Under the pieces are notes generated by a model. That model searched no databases and was not told where the DNA came from. It was given only the letters and a program-made list of their open reading frames with translations. A DNA stretch of 64,000 bases from positions 5,407,501-5,471,500 of the forward strand of contig NZ_CP125380.1 of assembly GCF_034009455.1 (NCBI RefSeq), written 5' to 3'. The DNA is from Pseudomonas sp. P5_109. GTDB taxonomy: Bacteria > Pseudomonadota > Gammaproteobacteria > Pseudomonadales > Pseudomonadaceae. Position numbers and translations under genes: made by a program. Positions 27,458 to 35,402 of the stretch are shown here, in pieces; the first letter of the stretch is position 1, and each line of letters opens with the position of its first letter.

Positions 27458-28789
27458 TCAAGCCATCTGGATGATGGTCTGCATGATGGTGCTCTGGGTG
27501 GAGATGGTCTTGGCGTTCGCCTGGTAGTTGCTCTGCGCCTTGATCAGGTCGACCAGTTCGTTGGTCAGGTTGACGTTGGACTCTTCCAGGGAGTTGGAAA
27601 CGATCGAACCCAGGGTGCCAGTCTGCGGCGCATCGTAGCCCGGGATGCCCGATGTGTAGGTCTCTTTCCAACTGGTGCCGCCTACCGGCTGCAGGCCTTG
27701 CTCGTTGGTGAAGCTGGCCAGGGAGATCTGGCCGATGGGCTTGGTCTGGTTGTTGCTGAAGTTGGCCAGCAACACACCGCTGCCGTCGATGGTCAGGTTG
27801 GTGATCTGGCCAGTGGCATAACCGTTCTGCGATGGAATCGAACGCGCGGTGTCGGCGTTGAACTGGGTGGTGCTGGCCATGGCGATGGTCACGCCAGCCG
27901 GGTCGGCTGACGCGCCGTTGGCCGTCCAGACGCCATTGGTGACACTGCCTGGGGTCCAGTTGGTGATCTTCAGGTCACTGCTGATCACCGAAGTCGGTGG
28001 TGTGGTCGGCGGCGTCACCGGTGTGCTGACCGAAGTCAGTTTGCCGGCGGAATCGAACGTCATGGTCGAAGGAACCGGAGCGGTAACGGTTGGATCACTG
28101 CCATCGGGGTTGCGACCATCGATCAGCGTGTAGGTGTCCCAAGTATTCGGACCAGTCTTGACCATGTATTGATCCATGGGGTGCTGGTTACCCTGAGTAT
28201 CGAAGACCGGGGTGCTGAACGACTTGGTAAAGGTCTCGGTCTTGGACGGATCGAACTTGTTCGCCGCAACTGTCTGGTCGATCACCGGCGCCGTGGAGTT
28301 CAGGTTGATGATCGATGACACGCTGCTGGTGGACTTCGGCGCCAGGTTGGAGGTGTCGATCCGCAGGTCGGTCAGCACGCCGTTGACGATCTTGCCGTTG
28401 GCATCTACACCGTAGCCTTGCAGGCGGGCAGTGCCGTCGCTGTTGGTGACGTAGCCGTCCTTGTCGGTCTTGAACGTACCGGCACGGGTGTAGGTCAGCG
28501 AACCGTTGTTGCTCATGACGAAGAAGCCGCTACCCTGGATACCCATGTCGAGCACGTTGCCGGTGTTGCTCACGTCACCCTGGGTGAACTGCTGGGAAAC
28601 GTTGGCCAGGCGCACGCCGTTGCCGACGGTCTTGCTGCCGGTGCCCAGGCGGGTCGCCGAGTACACGTCTTCGAATTCTGCACGGGACGATTTGAAACCG
28701 GTGGTCGCGACGTTGGCGATGTTGTTGCCGGTAACGTCCAGTTGTTTGTTGGCTGCAAAGAGACCGCTAAGGCCGATATTGAAAGACAT
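27458..28789 (-). CDS. flgE: Flagellar hook protein FlgE
   Basis: Subunit of the flagellar hook, exported by the flagellar type III apparatus, 443 residues. The N-terminal rod/hook signature MSFNIGLSGLFAANKQLDVTGNNIANVATTGFKSSRAEF and the C-terminal coiled region SLEESNVNLTNELVDLIKAQSNYQANAKTISTQSTIMQTII are both present. The centre is a Ser/Thr/Pro-rich exposed domain (PVTPPTTPPTS). The second of two adjacent ATG codons (28789) is better placed relative to AAGGAG. It is the last gene of flgBCDE; flgF does not follow. Confidence 0.96.
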   Translation of the reverse strand: MSFNIGLSGLFAANKQLDVTGNNIANVATTGFKSSRAEFEDVYSATRLGTGSKTVGNGVRLANVSQQFTQGDVSNTGNVLDMGIQGSGFFVMSNNGSLTYTRAGTFKTDKDGYVTNSDGTARLQGYGVDANGKIVNGVLTDLRIDTSNLAPKSTSSVSSIINLNSTAPVIDQTVAANKFDPSKTETFTKSFSTPVFDTQGNQHPMDQYMVKTGPNTWDTYTLIDGRNPDGSDPTVTAPVPSTMTFDSAGKLTSVSTPVTPPTTPPTSVISSDLKITNWTPGSVTNGVWTANGASADPAGVTIAMASTTQFNADTARSIPSQNGYATGQITNLTIDGSGVLLANFSNNQTKPIGQISLASFTNEQGLQPVGGTSWKETYTSGIPGYDAPQTGTLGSIVSNSLEESNVNLTNELVDLIKAQSNYQANAKTISTQSTIMQTIIQMA

Positions 28790-28820
28790 CATCCACTCCT
28801 TTATGCCGGGTTAGTCGGCT

Positions 28821-29543
28821 TTACATACCAATGGTTTGTACTTTGGACAGGGCAACGCTGCCCAGCCCGGCCAGATTGAGCATCAACTCACCGCCGGTCT
28901 GGCTGATGGTCACGCTGTTGACGGTCGCGGGCAGGTTGGTGATCAACGCGACGGACTTGCCATCGATCGTGCTCGTGGCGCCGAAGGTGTAGGTACCGGC
29001 AGGTACCGTCTCACCCGCATCGTTCTTGCCGTCCCAGATGAAGCTGGCGTTGCCGGCCTTCTGCGAACCGAGGTCGATGGTGCGCACGGTCTTGCCGGTC
29101 GAGTCGGTGATCTTCAAGGTGGCGGACGCCACCGAAGACGGAACCACCACCGTGCCGCTGAGGCTCTTGGTGGTATCGACCACGGCCTTGTCGCCCGGCG
29201 CGATGACCGAACGGCCCACCAGCGACGACGCCTGCAAGGCCTGGGACGAGTTGTAGTTGCTGGCCAGGCCGCTCACGGTATCGTTGAGCGTGGTGATGCC
29301 TTCCAGGCTGCTGAACTGCGCCAACTGGGCCACGAACGCGCCGTTGTCCTGGGGCTCCAGCGGGTTCTGGTTTTTCAGCTGGGTCACCAGCAATTGCAGG
29401 AACGCATCCTTGCCCAGCGCCTTGTTGCCCGAAGCGCTACCGGCTGCCGACGCGAGGCCGTCAGTCGTGGTGTTGGTCTTGATCGAGGAGTTGGCCAGGA
29501 TGTCGTTGAGGCTCAAACCGCTGGTGGAATCGCTAACACTCAT
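28821..29543 (-). CDS. flgD: Flagellar hook assembly (capping) protein FlgD
   Basis: Scaffold that caps the growing hook and is not retained in the finished flagellum. The 240 residues have the FlgD N-terminal region (GKDAFLQLLVTQLKNQNPLEPQDNGAFVAQLAQFSSLEGITTLN) and a C-terminal beta domain (GKTVRTIDLGSQKAGNASFIWDGKNDAGETVPAGTYTF, FlgD Ig-like). It lies between flgC and flgE in the flgBCDE operon. AAGGGG precedes the ATG at 29543. Confidence 0.96.
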   Translation of the reverse strand: MSVSDSTSGLSLNDILANSSIKTNTTTDGLASAAGSASGNKALGKDAFLQLLVTQLKNQNPLEPQDNGAFVAQLAQFSSLEGITTLNDTVSGLASNYNSSQALQASSLVGRSVIAPGDKAVVDTTKSLSGTVVVPSSVASATLKITDSTGKTVRTIDLGSQKAGNASFIWDGKNDAGETVPAGTYTFGATSTIDGKSVALITNLPATVNSVTISQTGGELMLNLAGLGSVALSKVQTIGM

Positions 29544-29558
29544 GTGAGTCGCCCCTTA

Positions 29559-30002
29559 TCACTGACCGAGGGTCAGGACCTTCTGCATCATGGTTTTGGC
29601 GGTGTTCATCATTTCGGCGTTGGTCTGGAAGGAACGGCTCGCGGAAATCATGTCGGCCATTTCTTCAACCACGTTGACGTTCGGGTAGTAGACGTAGCCC
29701 TTGGCATCGGCTGCCGGATGATTCGGCTCGTAGCGTGCCTCGAGGTTGCTCTGGTCTTCGACCACGCCCAGTACCTGCACGCCTTGGCCGGCGGCATCCT
29801 GGCTCTGGAACAGCGAGTCGCTGCCGCCGCTCTGGCCGCCCTGGAACATGGTGGCGAATACCGGGTGACGCGCGCGGTAGGTCTGGTCGATGCTCGACGA
29901 AACCGTCTCGGCGTTGGCGATGTTCGAAGCGACGGTGTTCAAACGCGTGGTCTGCGCACTCATGCCGCTACCGGCAATGTTGAAAACACTGGATAGAGAC
30001 AT
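29559..30002 (-). CDS. flgC: Flagellar basal-body rod protein FlgC
   Basis: Proximal rod subunit of 147 residues, the usual size. The N-terminus MSLSSVFNIAGSGMSAQTTRLNTVASNIANAETV and C-terminus VNVVEEMADMISASRSFQTNAEMMNTAKTMMQKVLTLGQ are the conserved rod helices. Only 3 bases separate it from flgB, so the pair is translationally linked. Confidence 0.96.
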   Translation of the reverse strand: MSLSSVFNIAGSGMSAQTTRLNTVASNIANAETVSSSIDQTYRARHPVFATMFQGGQSGGSDSLFQSQDAAGQGVQVLGVVEDQSNLEARYEPNHPAADAKGYVYYPNVNVVEEMADMISASRSFQTNAEMMNTAKTMMQKVLTLGQ

Positions 30003-30005
30003 GGC

Positions 30006-30413
30006 TTACTCTCCGCGCAGGGCTGATACCAGCCCTTTGAATTTGCTGTTGAGCAGGGTGAAGCTGGCCTGGAAGCCGATCGCGTTCTCCGCGTAGTTCG
30101 ACTGCTCCAGCTGAGCGTCCACGGTGTTCTGGTCGATCGACGGTTGCATTGGCGTGCGATACAGCAACGACTCGTCGCCATTGCCCAGGCCTTCAGCTTC
30201 GATATGACGGCTGTTGGTCATGTTCAAGGCGAAAGTGCCGCTCTTGGTTTTCTCGTTCTGCTCGGCGAGCACTTTCGAAAAGTCCAGATCCCGAGCCTTG
30301 TAGTTCGGGGTATCGGCGTTGGCGATGTTGTTGGCCAGGACTTCGGCACGCTGGGCGCGGAAGCCCAGGGCTTGTTCGTGGATACCGAGCGCTTTATCGA
30401 AGCTGATGCTCAT
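30006..30413 (-). CDS. flgB: Flagellar basal-body rod protein FlgB
   Basis: Proximal rod subunit of 135 residues. ALGFRAQRAEVLANNIANADTPNYKARDLDF is the family N-terminal motif, and SNYAENAIGFQASFTLLNSKFKGLVSALRGE the C-terminal helix. It is the first gene of the operon, 34 bases downstream of the start predicted from the sigma-54 promoter at 30458-30473. GAAGG supports the ATG at 30413. Confidence 0.96.
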   Translation of the reverse strand: MSISFDKALGIHEQALGFRAQRAEVLANNIANADTPNYKARDLDFSKVLAEQNEKTKSGTFALNMTNSRHIEAEGLGNGDESLLYRTPMQPSIDQNTVDAQLEQSNYAENAIGFQASFTLLNSKFKGLVSALRGE

Positions 30414-30457
30414 GTCGGGAAACCTTCGGGTGACCTGATTTTTCGTAGGATCAACTT

Positions 30458-30473
30458 AGCAAGCCCCATGCCA
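30458..30473 (-). promoter_or_regulatory. Sigma-54 promoter of flgBCDE
   Basis: On the minus strand TGGCATGGGGCTTGCT fits the RpoN consensus with GG-N10-GC spacing. This is expected for class III flagellar genes under FleR. The predicted start is near 30447. Confidence 0.88.
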
Positions 30474-30477
30474 ATTC

Positions 30478-30568
30478 AAAAAAGCCCGGAAACCGGGGCT
30501 TTGCCGGCCATGGCAACGCGGCAATGCCAGAAAAGCGGCAACGGTTTTCCGCCGCCTGCCGCTTTTCT
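30478..30568 (-). ncRNA. Candidate small RNA upstream of flgB
   Basis: On the minus strand a possible promoter (GTGACA, 17 bases, TACCAA; 30574-30602) is followed by a hairpin with a perfect 13-base stem (30528-30540 with 30557-30569), a short linker and an intrinsic terminator ending in six T (30477-30502). This gives an RNA of about 90 bases. The -10 match is weak, and the inverted repeat could instead be a protein-binding site for FleR. Confidence 0.4.
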
Positions 30569-30602
30569 GCCGCTTGGTACGATCAAAAGAACACCGTGTC
30601 AC

Positions 30603-30694
30603 CTTGTAGGAGCCGGCTTGCTGGCGATGAACGATGACACAGTCTGCCTGGATGACCGCGGCGCCTGGATCGCCAGCAAGCCGGCTCCTACAAG
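30603..30694. repeat. REPIN (GTAGGAGCCGGCTTGC group)
   Basis: Arms CTTGTAGGAGCCGGCTTGCT and AGCAAGCCGGCTCCTACAAG are perfect inverse complements, continued by GGCGAT/ATCGCC. Confidence 0.9.
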
Positions 30695-30738
30695 GGCACG
30701 CGGTGTAAGTTGGAAATTATCGGCCACAAAAAAAGGAG

Positions 30739-30749
30739 CCCCAAAGGGC
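30739..30749. repeat. Left target-site duplication of the IS4 element
   Basis: CCCCAAAGGGC, identical to the copy at 32176-32186. Confidence 0.93.
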
Positions 30750-30758
30750 TAATGCCAG

Positions 30759-32090
30759 TCAGTTAAGCTGACTGGCATTTTTATTTTTGATCGGATACTT
30801 CGGGGATTTGAGCCTGATGGCCCGGGGGTAAATGCGCTCCGCCCGTCGATGAGGCAGTACATACTGCGGGGCTGAGGCATGCAGCTCGGCCAGGTACTTG
30901 GGGATGTTCCCGGAGCGGTCGGCCGAGACGCTGTTGATAAACCCGAGGATCGCCCAGGTGCAGGCGGTAAAACTCATTTCACATGGGTAAATGCCGGGGC
31001 AGTGGCGACTCATTTCCACCATTTGATAGCGCAACAAGTTGTAGCCCAACAACACTCCCCATAATTCCTGCTCGATCATCTCGGGCGTTTTGCTGCGCAA
31101 CGTATAGCTGCTGTTGAGCAGCGTCTGTTTCATTTCCCGAAAGCCTAATTCGATCTCCCATCGCTGACTGTACAGATCAACGATTTCGTCGGACGGGAAG
31201 CGCAGCGGGTCGGCCATTGAGGTCAGGATCTGACATACCTTGCCTTTGACGGTTTTGCTCAGGAGTCGCGCGGTCAGACGCTCCGGCAGCCCCGGCCATT
31301 GCTTGCGAGCCTGCGGCGAAGTGCTTAACGAAACCACCGCATCCTGGCGACCCAGACGCTGAACCACTTCGTACTGCGCACCTTTGCGCAATGGCATCAG
31401 CCAATGGCGCTCGGAGCCGGCCTGCTGCCACTGGTGCAGCAAACCCAAGGAATAAAAGCCGCGATCGAACAGCGTCAACGAGTGATCGGGCGTGGTTTCG
31501 ATCAGTTGTTCTGCCAGCTTCATTTCGTTGCTGCGATAGCCGTCAAACGCGCTGCCGATCAGCAAGTGACTGGTCAACTCCATTTGGCAGACCATGCGCA
31601 CCTGAGGGAAACCAGTGTCGCCATGCTGGTTACTGGCCGAGTCGTAATGCGCACGGTTTTCGGGGGTATCGGGTGTTCGCCAGACGACACCGTCGACGCC
31701 CAGTAAGCGCAAACCGGCCCAAGTTGGATGAGCGGCTGCTTCATGCCAACTTTTCTGAGTCAGATCGAAGACCTGTCGTACAGCTTCGCTGCCTAATCGC
31801 TGACGGGCCTGGACTACGGCGCTGGGCGCTACCAGCGGACGCTGTCCCGGCAGCATGATGTTCATGCGGCTGACCACATCCCAGGCCGACATACGTCGAA
31901 AGAACGCCATGGAGATCACGCACCAAAGCATCATTTCCAGCGGCAAACGCCGCTTGCGCAGGGTAGCTACACCGGCCTGCTCAAGTGCCTGTTCGACCAA
32001 AGAAGGGTCGAGTAAGGAATCCAATCCCTCGATGGTGTTGGGAGTGGAGGCGATGTTGTGGGTCAGTTCCAGTGCCCGAGCGAGACGCAT
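30759..32090 (-). CDS. IS4-family DDE transposase
   Basis: A 443-residue transposase very similar along its length to E. coli IS4 transposase (442 residues). The N-terminal domain contains [21 protein letters not shown] and [20 protein letters not shown]. Catalytic residues are the Asp in [14 protein letters not shown], the Asp in [14 protein letters not shown] and the Glu in the YREK motif [15 protein letters not shown]. The ATG at 32090 aligns with the IS4 start; an upstream ATG at 32141 would place the protective hairpin inside the gene. The frame is undamaged, so the element may be active. It is transcribed in the same direction as cheR. Confidence 0.93.
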   Translation of the reverse strand: MRLARALELTHNIASTPNTIEGLDSLLDPSLVEQALEQAGVATLRKRRLPLEMMLWCVISMAFFRRMSAWDVVSRMNIMLPGQRPLVAPSAVVQARQRLGSEAVRQVFDLTQKSWHEAAAHPTWAGLRLLGVDGVVWRTPDTPENRAHYDSASNQHGDTGFPQVRMVCQMELTSHLLIGSAFDGYRSNEMKLAEQLIETTPDHSLTLFDRGFYSLGLLHQWQQAGSERHWLMPLRKGAQYEVVQRLGRQDAVVSLSTSPQARKQWPGLPERLTARLLSKTVKGKVCQILTSMADPLRFPSDEIVDLYSQRWEIELGFREMKQTLLNSSYTLRSKTPEMIEQELWGVLLGYNLLRYQMVEMSRHCPGIYPCEMSFTACTWAILGFINSVSADRSGNIPKYLAELHASAPQYVLPHRRAERIYPRAIRLKSPKYPIKNKNASQLN

Positions 32091-32125
32091 AAAAAAATCC
32101 GATGCCAGTACAGGCATCGGATTTT
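32091..32125 (-). terminator. Hairpin terminator shielding the transposase gene
   Basis: On the minus strand AATCCGATGCC-TGTACT-GGCATCGGATT is followed by more T residues immediately before the transposase ATG. It would stop transcripts entering from cheR. A matching hairpin facing the other way lies at 30751-30783. Confidence 0.8.
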
Positions 32126-32175
32126 GATTTCTTGCGGCCAAAGGTCAAGCGAGAAGGCTTAACTGATCGGCATTA

Positions 32176-32186
32176 CCCCAAAGGGC
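32176..32186. repeat. Right target-site duplication of the IS4 element
   Basis: CCCCAAAGGGC, identical to 30739-30749. Confidence 0.93.
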
Positions 32187-32212
32187 TCCCGTTTTTTGAC
32201 AACACCAACAAA

Positions 32213-33040
32213 TCACTTCGCCTGGTAAATGATCCCCGGGCTGCACTGGACCATCTGGTAATGATCCGGCAAACCGTTCAGCGCTTCGGAAGCACCGAGG
32301 AACAGGTAACCGCCCGGCTTCAACGTACTGTGGATGCGCAACAGGATGTCCTTCTTCACCTCGGCGGAGAAGTAGATCAATACGTTGCGGCAGAACACGA
32401 TGTCGAACTTGCCCAGGGCTGCGTAGCTGTCCAGCAGGTTGAACGAGCGGAACTCCACCCGGCTCTTGATCGGCGCCTTGATCGCCCAGCGTCCCGGTCC
32501 TTTCGGATCGAAATAACGCTGCAGGCGCTCGGGCGACAGGCCGCGGCCGATGGCCAGGCTGTCGTACTCGCCGGTCTTGCAGTTGTTCAGCATGGTGCCG
32601 GACAGATCGGTGGCAACGATCTGCACGCCCATCCTCAACTGCCCCATGTTGACCCGCTCGAACTCGTCGATGGACATCGACAGCGAATACGGTTCCTGGC
32701 CCGACGAGCATGCCGCCGACCAGATGCGCAGGCGCTGGCCGGGACTGGCCTTGATCGCTTCGGGCAGTACCTTGTTCTTCAAGACTTCAAACGGGTAGGT
32801 ATCACGAAACCACAGGGTTTCGTTGGTGGTCATGGCATCCACCACCTGCTCGCGCAAACCGCTGCGCGGCTGGGTCTGCATGCGCTGAACCAGCTCACCC
32901 AAAGACTTGATGCCTTGCTGTTCCATCAGTTTGTTGAGACGGCTGGAGACCAGGTATTGCTTGTTTTCACCGAGCAAAATGCCACAGGCTTTTTCCAGGA
33001 ATACCCGGAACTGTTCGAAATCCAAATTACCCGTAGACAA
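32213..33040 (-). CDS. cheR: Chemotaxis protein methyltransferase CheR
   Basis: SAM-dependent methylation of glutamates on chemoreceptors, 275 residues. An N-terminal helical domain is followed by the methyltransferase core: RIWSAACSSGQEPYSLSM (SAM loop), VQIVATDLSGTML, FDIVFCRNVLIYF and LKPGGYLFLGASEALNG. There is no CheR-binding pentapeptide or TPR domain. The start is a TTG at 33040, with AAGAGG nine bases upstream; no ATG fits the conserved N-terminus. It follows cheV in an operon beside flgA, as in P. aeruginosa. The terminator after the gene has been split by IS4. Confidence 0.94.
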   Translation of the reverse strand: MSTGNLDFEQFRVFLEKACGILLGENKQYLVSSRLNKLMEQQGIKSLGELVQRMQTQPRSGLREQVVDAMTTNETLWFRDTYPFEVLKNKVLPEAIKASPGQRLRIWSAACSSGQEPYSLSMSIDEFERVNMGQLRMGVQIVATDLSGTMLNNCKTGEYDSLAIGRGLSPERLQRYFDPKGPGRWAIKAPIKSRVEFRSFNLLDSYAALGKFDIVFCRNVLIYFSAEVKKDILLRIHSTLKPGGYLFLGASEALNGLPDHYQMVQCSPGIIYQAK

Positions 33041-33085
33041 TGATGCCGCCTCTTAAATCGTGTTGACTGCCAGGGGCGCGGGCCC

Positions 33086-34018
33086 CTAGCTGATATCTGC
33101 TGCTTTGATCCGGTCGACTACCCGGGATGCCAGGTCATCAGGACGGAATTTGGCCAGGAAGTCATCGGCACCGACCTTCTTGACCATCGCCTGATTGAAA
33201 ACCCCCGACAACGAAGTATGCAGGATGATATGAAGCTTTTGCATGCGCGGGTCGTTGCGGATTTCCGCCGTCAGGGTATACCCGTCCATCTCCGGCATCT
33301 CGATGTCGGAGATCATCATCAGGAACTCTTCTTCCGGCTTCTTGCCCTCGTCGACCAGTTTGCGCAGGTAGTCCAGCGCTTGCCGACCGTCGTTCAACGC
33401 CACCACTTCGACGCCGACCGTTTGCAGGCAACGCGTGACCTGCTTGCGCGCCACCGACGAGTCGTCGACCGTCAGCACGCGCAACGACAGCGCCTTGTGC
33501 TGGGTTTCGACATCCACCACGCCGACGGAAATCGCTTCCGGCGTCGGCGCCACTTCCGCCAACACTTTTTCGACGTCGATGATTTCGACCAACTGATTGT
33601 CGACCCGCGTCACCGCCGTCAGGTAGTGATCGCGTCCGGTGCCCTTGGGTGGCGGATGGATCTCCTCCCAGTTCATGTTGACGATGCGTTCCACCGAGCG
33701 GACCAGGAAACCCTGGGTCTTGGTGTTGTACTCCGTGATGATCACGAAGGGGTTGTTCTTGTCCTTCAAAGCACCGGAGCCGGTCGCCATCGCCAGATCA
33801 AGGATCGGAATGGTCGCCCCCCGGATGTTCGCCACGCCGCACACGACAGGACTGGACTTGGGCATCAGCGTCAGTTTGGGGCATTGCAGCACCTCCCGAA
33901 CCTTGAAGACGTTGATCCCGTATAGCTGCTGGCCGTCGAGACGGAACAACAACAGCTCAAGGCGATTCTGCCCCACCAGTTGCGTGCGCTGGTTTACCGA
34001 ATCCATTACACCAGCCAT
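33086..34018 (-). CDS. cheV: Chemotaxis coupling protein CheV
   Basis: A hybrid adaptor linking receptors to CheA, 310 residues. A CheW domain comes first (LLLFRLDGQQLYGINVFKVREVLQCPKLT, VCGVANIRGATIPILDLA). A receiver domain follows, with phosphoacceptor Asp in MMISDIEMPEMDGYTL, the acidic pair TVDDS and Lys in DFLAKFRPDDL. Phosphorylation of CheV is thought to tune adaptation. The ATG at 34018 follows AGGAG. It is upstream of and co-directional with cheR, and divergent from flgA. Confidence 0.95.
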   Translation of the reverse strand: MAGVMDSVNQRTQLVGQNRLELLLFRLDGQQLYGINVFKVREVLQCPKLTLMPKSSPVVCGVANIRGATIPILDLAMATGSGALKDKNNPFVIITEYNTKTQGFLVRSVERIVNMNWEEIHPPPKGTGRDHYLTAVTRVDNQLVEIIDVEKVLAEVAPTPEAISVGVVDVETQHKALSLRVLTVDDSSVARKQVTRCLQTVGVEVVALNDGRQALDYLRKLVDEGKKPEEEFLMMISDIEMPEMDGYTLTAEIRNDPRMQKLHIILHTSLSGVFNQAMVKKVGADDFLAKFRPDDLASRVVDRIKAADIS

Positions 34019-34074
34019 GCCCAGACTCCTACACCAACGCCAAGTGTTGTTGCGACGCACCTTCATCACTGAAC

Positions 34075-34090
34075 GGCACGGCGCTTGCTT
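34075..34090 (+). promoter_or_regulatory. Sigma-54 promoter of flgA
   Basis: CGGCACGGCGCTTGCT matches the RpoN consensus except for the first T; GG (34076-34077) and GC (34088-34089) are 10 bases apart. Transcription would start at about 34101, at or one base before the flgA ATG. Confidence 0.72.
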
Positions 34091-34101
34091 TTTTAATCGT
34101 T

Positions 34102-34860
34102 ATGAACACAGAACCGACATTTTTTCGACGCCTGATCACACCCTATCGCAAATTACTCGGCGTGCTGGCGGCTGTTTGCCTGTTCAACGTTGGCAGCCCT
34201 GCCCTTGCTGACGCGGTTACCTTGCCTGACATGCTTATCGGCGTCACTCAGGGCTTTCTTGAATTCACCGTAGAAGACTATCTGGCTACCAGTCAAACGG
34301 AAGGTCGCTACGAGATCGAGGTCAAGCAGCTTGATCCGCGCATGCACATGCCGATGTGCGACAAGGAATTGACAGCAACGCTGGAGAGTCCCAAGCCACT
34401 GGGACGGGTCACGGTCAAGGTGCGCTGCGAGGGCGCCTCCCCCTGGACCGTGTTCGTACCCGCTCAAGTCCGCCTGTTTCGCGATGTCGTGAGCACCGCC
34501 CGGCCACTGCGCCGCGCCGCCATTGTCGAGCCTGGCGACGTGGTGCTGCGCGAGCGCGATATCAGCCTGATCAGCCAGGGCTACCTGACCTCCCTCGACC
34601 AGGCGATCGGGCAGCGACTGACCCGACCAATGGTCGCCGACCAGGTAATTACCCTGGTGCATATCGAACAGGCCGAGGTTATCCGCAAGGGTGATCAGGT
34701 GGTGATTACTGCCCGCAGCGGTACGCTCAGCGTGCGAATGCCAGGCGAAGCCCTGTCAAACGGCAGCCTGAGCGAACAGATACGGGTGAAAAACCTCAAC
34801 TCCCAACGGGTCATCAAGGCGCAGGTCATGGCGCCAGGGCAGGTGGAAGTGTCCATGTAA
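34102..34860 (+). CDS. flgA: Flagellar P-ring assembly chaperone FlgA
   Basis: Periplasmic chaperone needed to assemble the FlgI P-ring, 252 residues. A signal peptide (LLGVLAAVCLFNVGSPALADA) is followed by the SAF-type and C-terminal beta domains (RRAAIVEPGDVVLRERDISLI, IRKGDQVVITARSGTLSVRMPGEALSNGSLSEQIRVKNLNSQRVIKAQV). The ATG at 34102 is fixed by the signal peptide; no Shine-Dalgarno sequence precedes it and the predicted sigma-54 start lies at the same place, so the mRNA may be leaderless. Confidence 0.94.
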   Translation: MNTEPTFFRRLITPYRKLLGVLAAVCLFNVGSPALADAVTLPDMLIGVTQGFLEFTVEDYLATSQTEGRYEIEVKQLDPRMHMPMCDKELTATLESPKPLGRVTVKVRCEGASPWTVFVPAQVRLFRDVVSTARPLRRAAIVEPGDVVLRERDISLISQGYLTSLDQAIGQRLTRPMVADQVITLVHIEQAEVIRKGDQVVITARSGTLSVRMPGEALSNGSLSEQIRVKNLNSQRVIKAQVMAPGQVEVSM

Positions 34861-34964
34861 GGCTCTCTGCTCATCAGAATGTGGCGCTTGCCGCGGCTGT
34901 TCCCTAGACTGTGCTCCATGCAGGGCAAGCGCTGACGCGCGCGAGGTTCATTGATAAATGAGCC

Positions 34965-34991
34965 TAAAGTTTTCCAGGGAATGGCCGAAAC
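34965..34991 (+). promoter_or_regulatory. Sigma-28 (FliA) promoter of flgM
   Basis: TAAAGTTT, 11 bases, GCCGAAAC closely matches the FliA consensus (TAAAGTTT-N11-GCCGATAA) and lies 37 bases before the flgM ATG. FlgM would thus be made under the sigma factor it inhibits. Confidence 0.82.
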
Positions 34992-35027
34992 CATGGCAAG
35001 CGTCCAAATTCCCAGAGGTTTTTTATC

Positions 35028-35354
35028 ATGGTCATCGATTTCAGCCGATTGAACAGCTCCTCGTCCCTTACGGGCAGTACACGTACCAGCGCCAGCAAGG
35101 AAAGCGCCGAAACCGGCAAATCCGCGCCGCTGGAGTCCGCGGCCGAACAGGCCGGTACCGTCAAAAGCGGGGAATCGGTACATCTCAGCAATGAGGCTCA
35201 GCAGTTGCAGAAGGTCACCGACAAGCTGCGCGATCAGCCCGCCGTCGACAACGCCCGCGTGGCCGAGTTGAAAGCAGCGATTGCCGATGGCAGCTATAAA
35301 GTCGACAGCAACCGCGTAGCCAGCAAACTGCTCAACTTCGAAGCCCAGCGCTAG
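35028..35354 (+). CDS. flgM: Anti-sigma-28 factor FlgM
   Basis: Binds and silences FliA until the hook is complete, then is secreted through it. It has 108 residues, with an unstructured Ser/Thr/Ala-rich N-terminus and the conserved C-terminal helices [52 protein letters not shown]. It lies downstream of flgA and just before flgN, the standard order. A FliA promoter precedes it. Confidence 0.95.
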   Translation: MVIDFSRLNSSSSLTGSTRTSASKESAETGKSAPLESAAEQAGTVKSGESVHLSNEAQQLQKVTDKLRDQPAVDNARVAELKAAIADGSYKVDSNRVASKLLNFEAQR

Positions 35355-35402
35355 GCCACCGCCGGCGCCAGGCTTTTGGACGCTTAAAACCCAAGGCCAG
35401 CC

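Larger units (their letters stand above)
30414..30749. other. Intergenic region upstream of flgB
   Basis: Contains, from flgB outwards: the sigma-54 promoter, a minus-strand intrinsic terminator (30477-30502), a 13-base inverted repeat (30528-30540 and 30557-30569), a REPIN (30603-30694) and the left half of a terminator interrupted by the IS4 element. No protein-coding frame is credible. Confidence 0.7.
30750..32175 (-). mobile_element. IS4-family insertion sequence, complete (1426 bp)
   Basis: The terminal inverted repeats are TAATGCCAGTCAGTTAAGC (left) and TAATGCCGATCAGTTAAGC (right end read inwards), 17 of 19 bases identical. Perfect 11-base target duplications flank it. The 1426-bp length equals what I recall for E. 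coli IS4. It carries one intact transposase gene. Inward-facing hairpins with T tracts lie at both ends (about 30751-30783 and 32091-32125). The element interrupts a hairpin terminator downstream of cheR. Confidence 0.95.
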
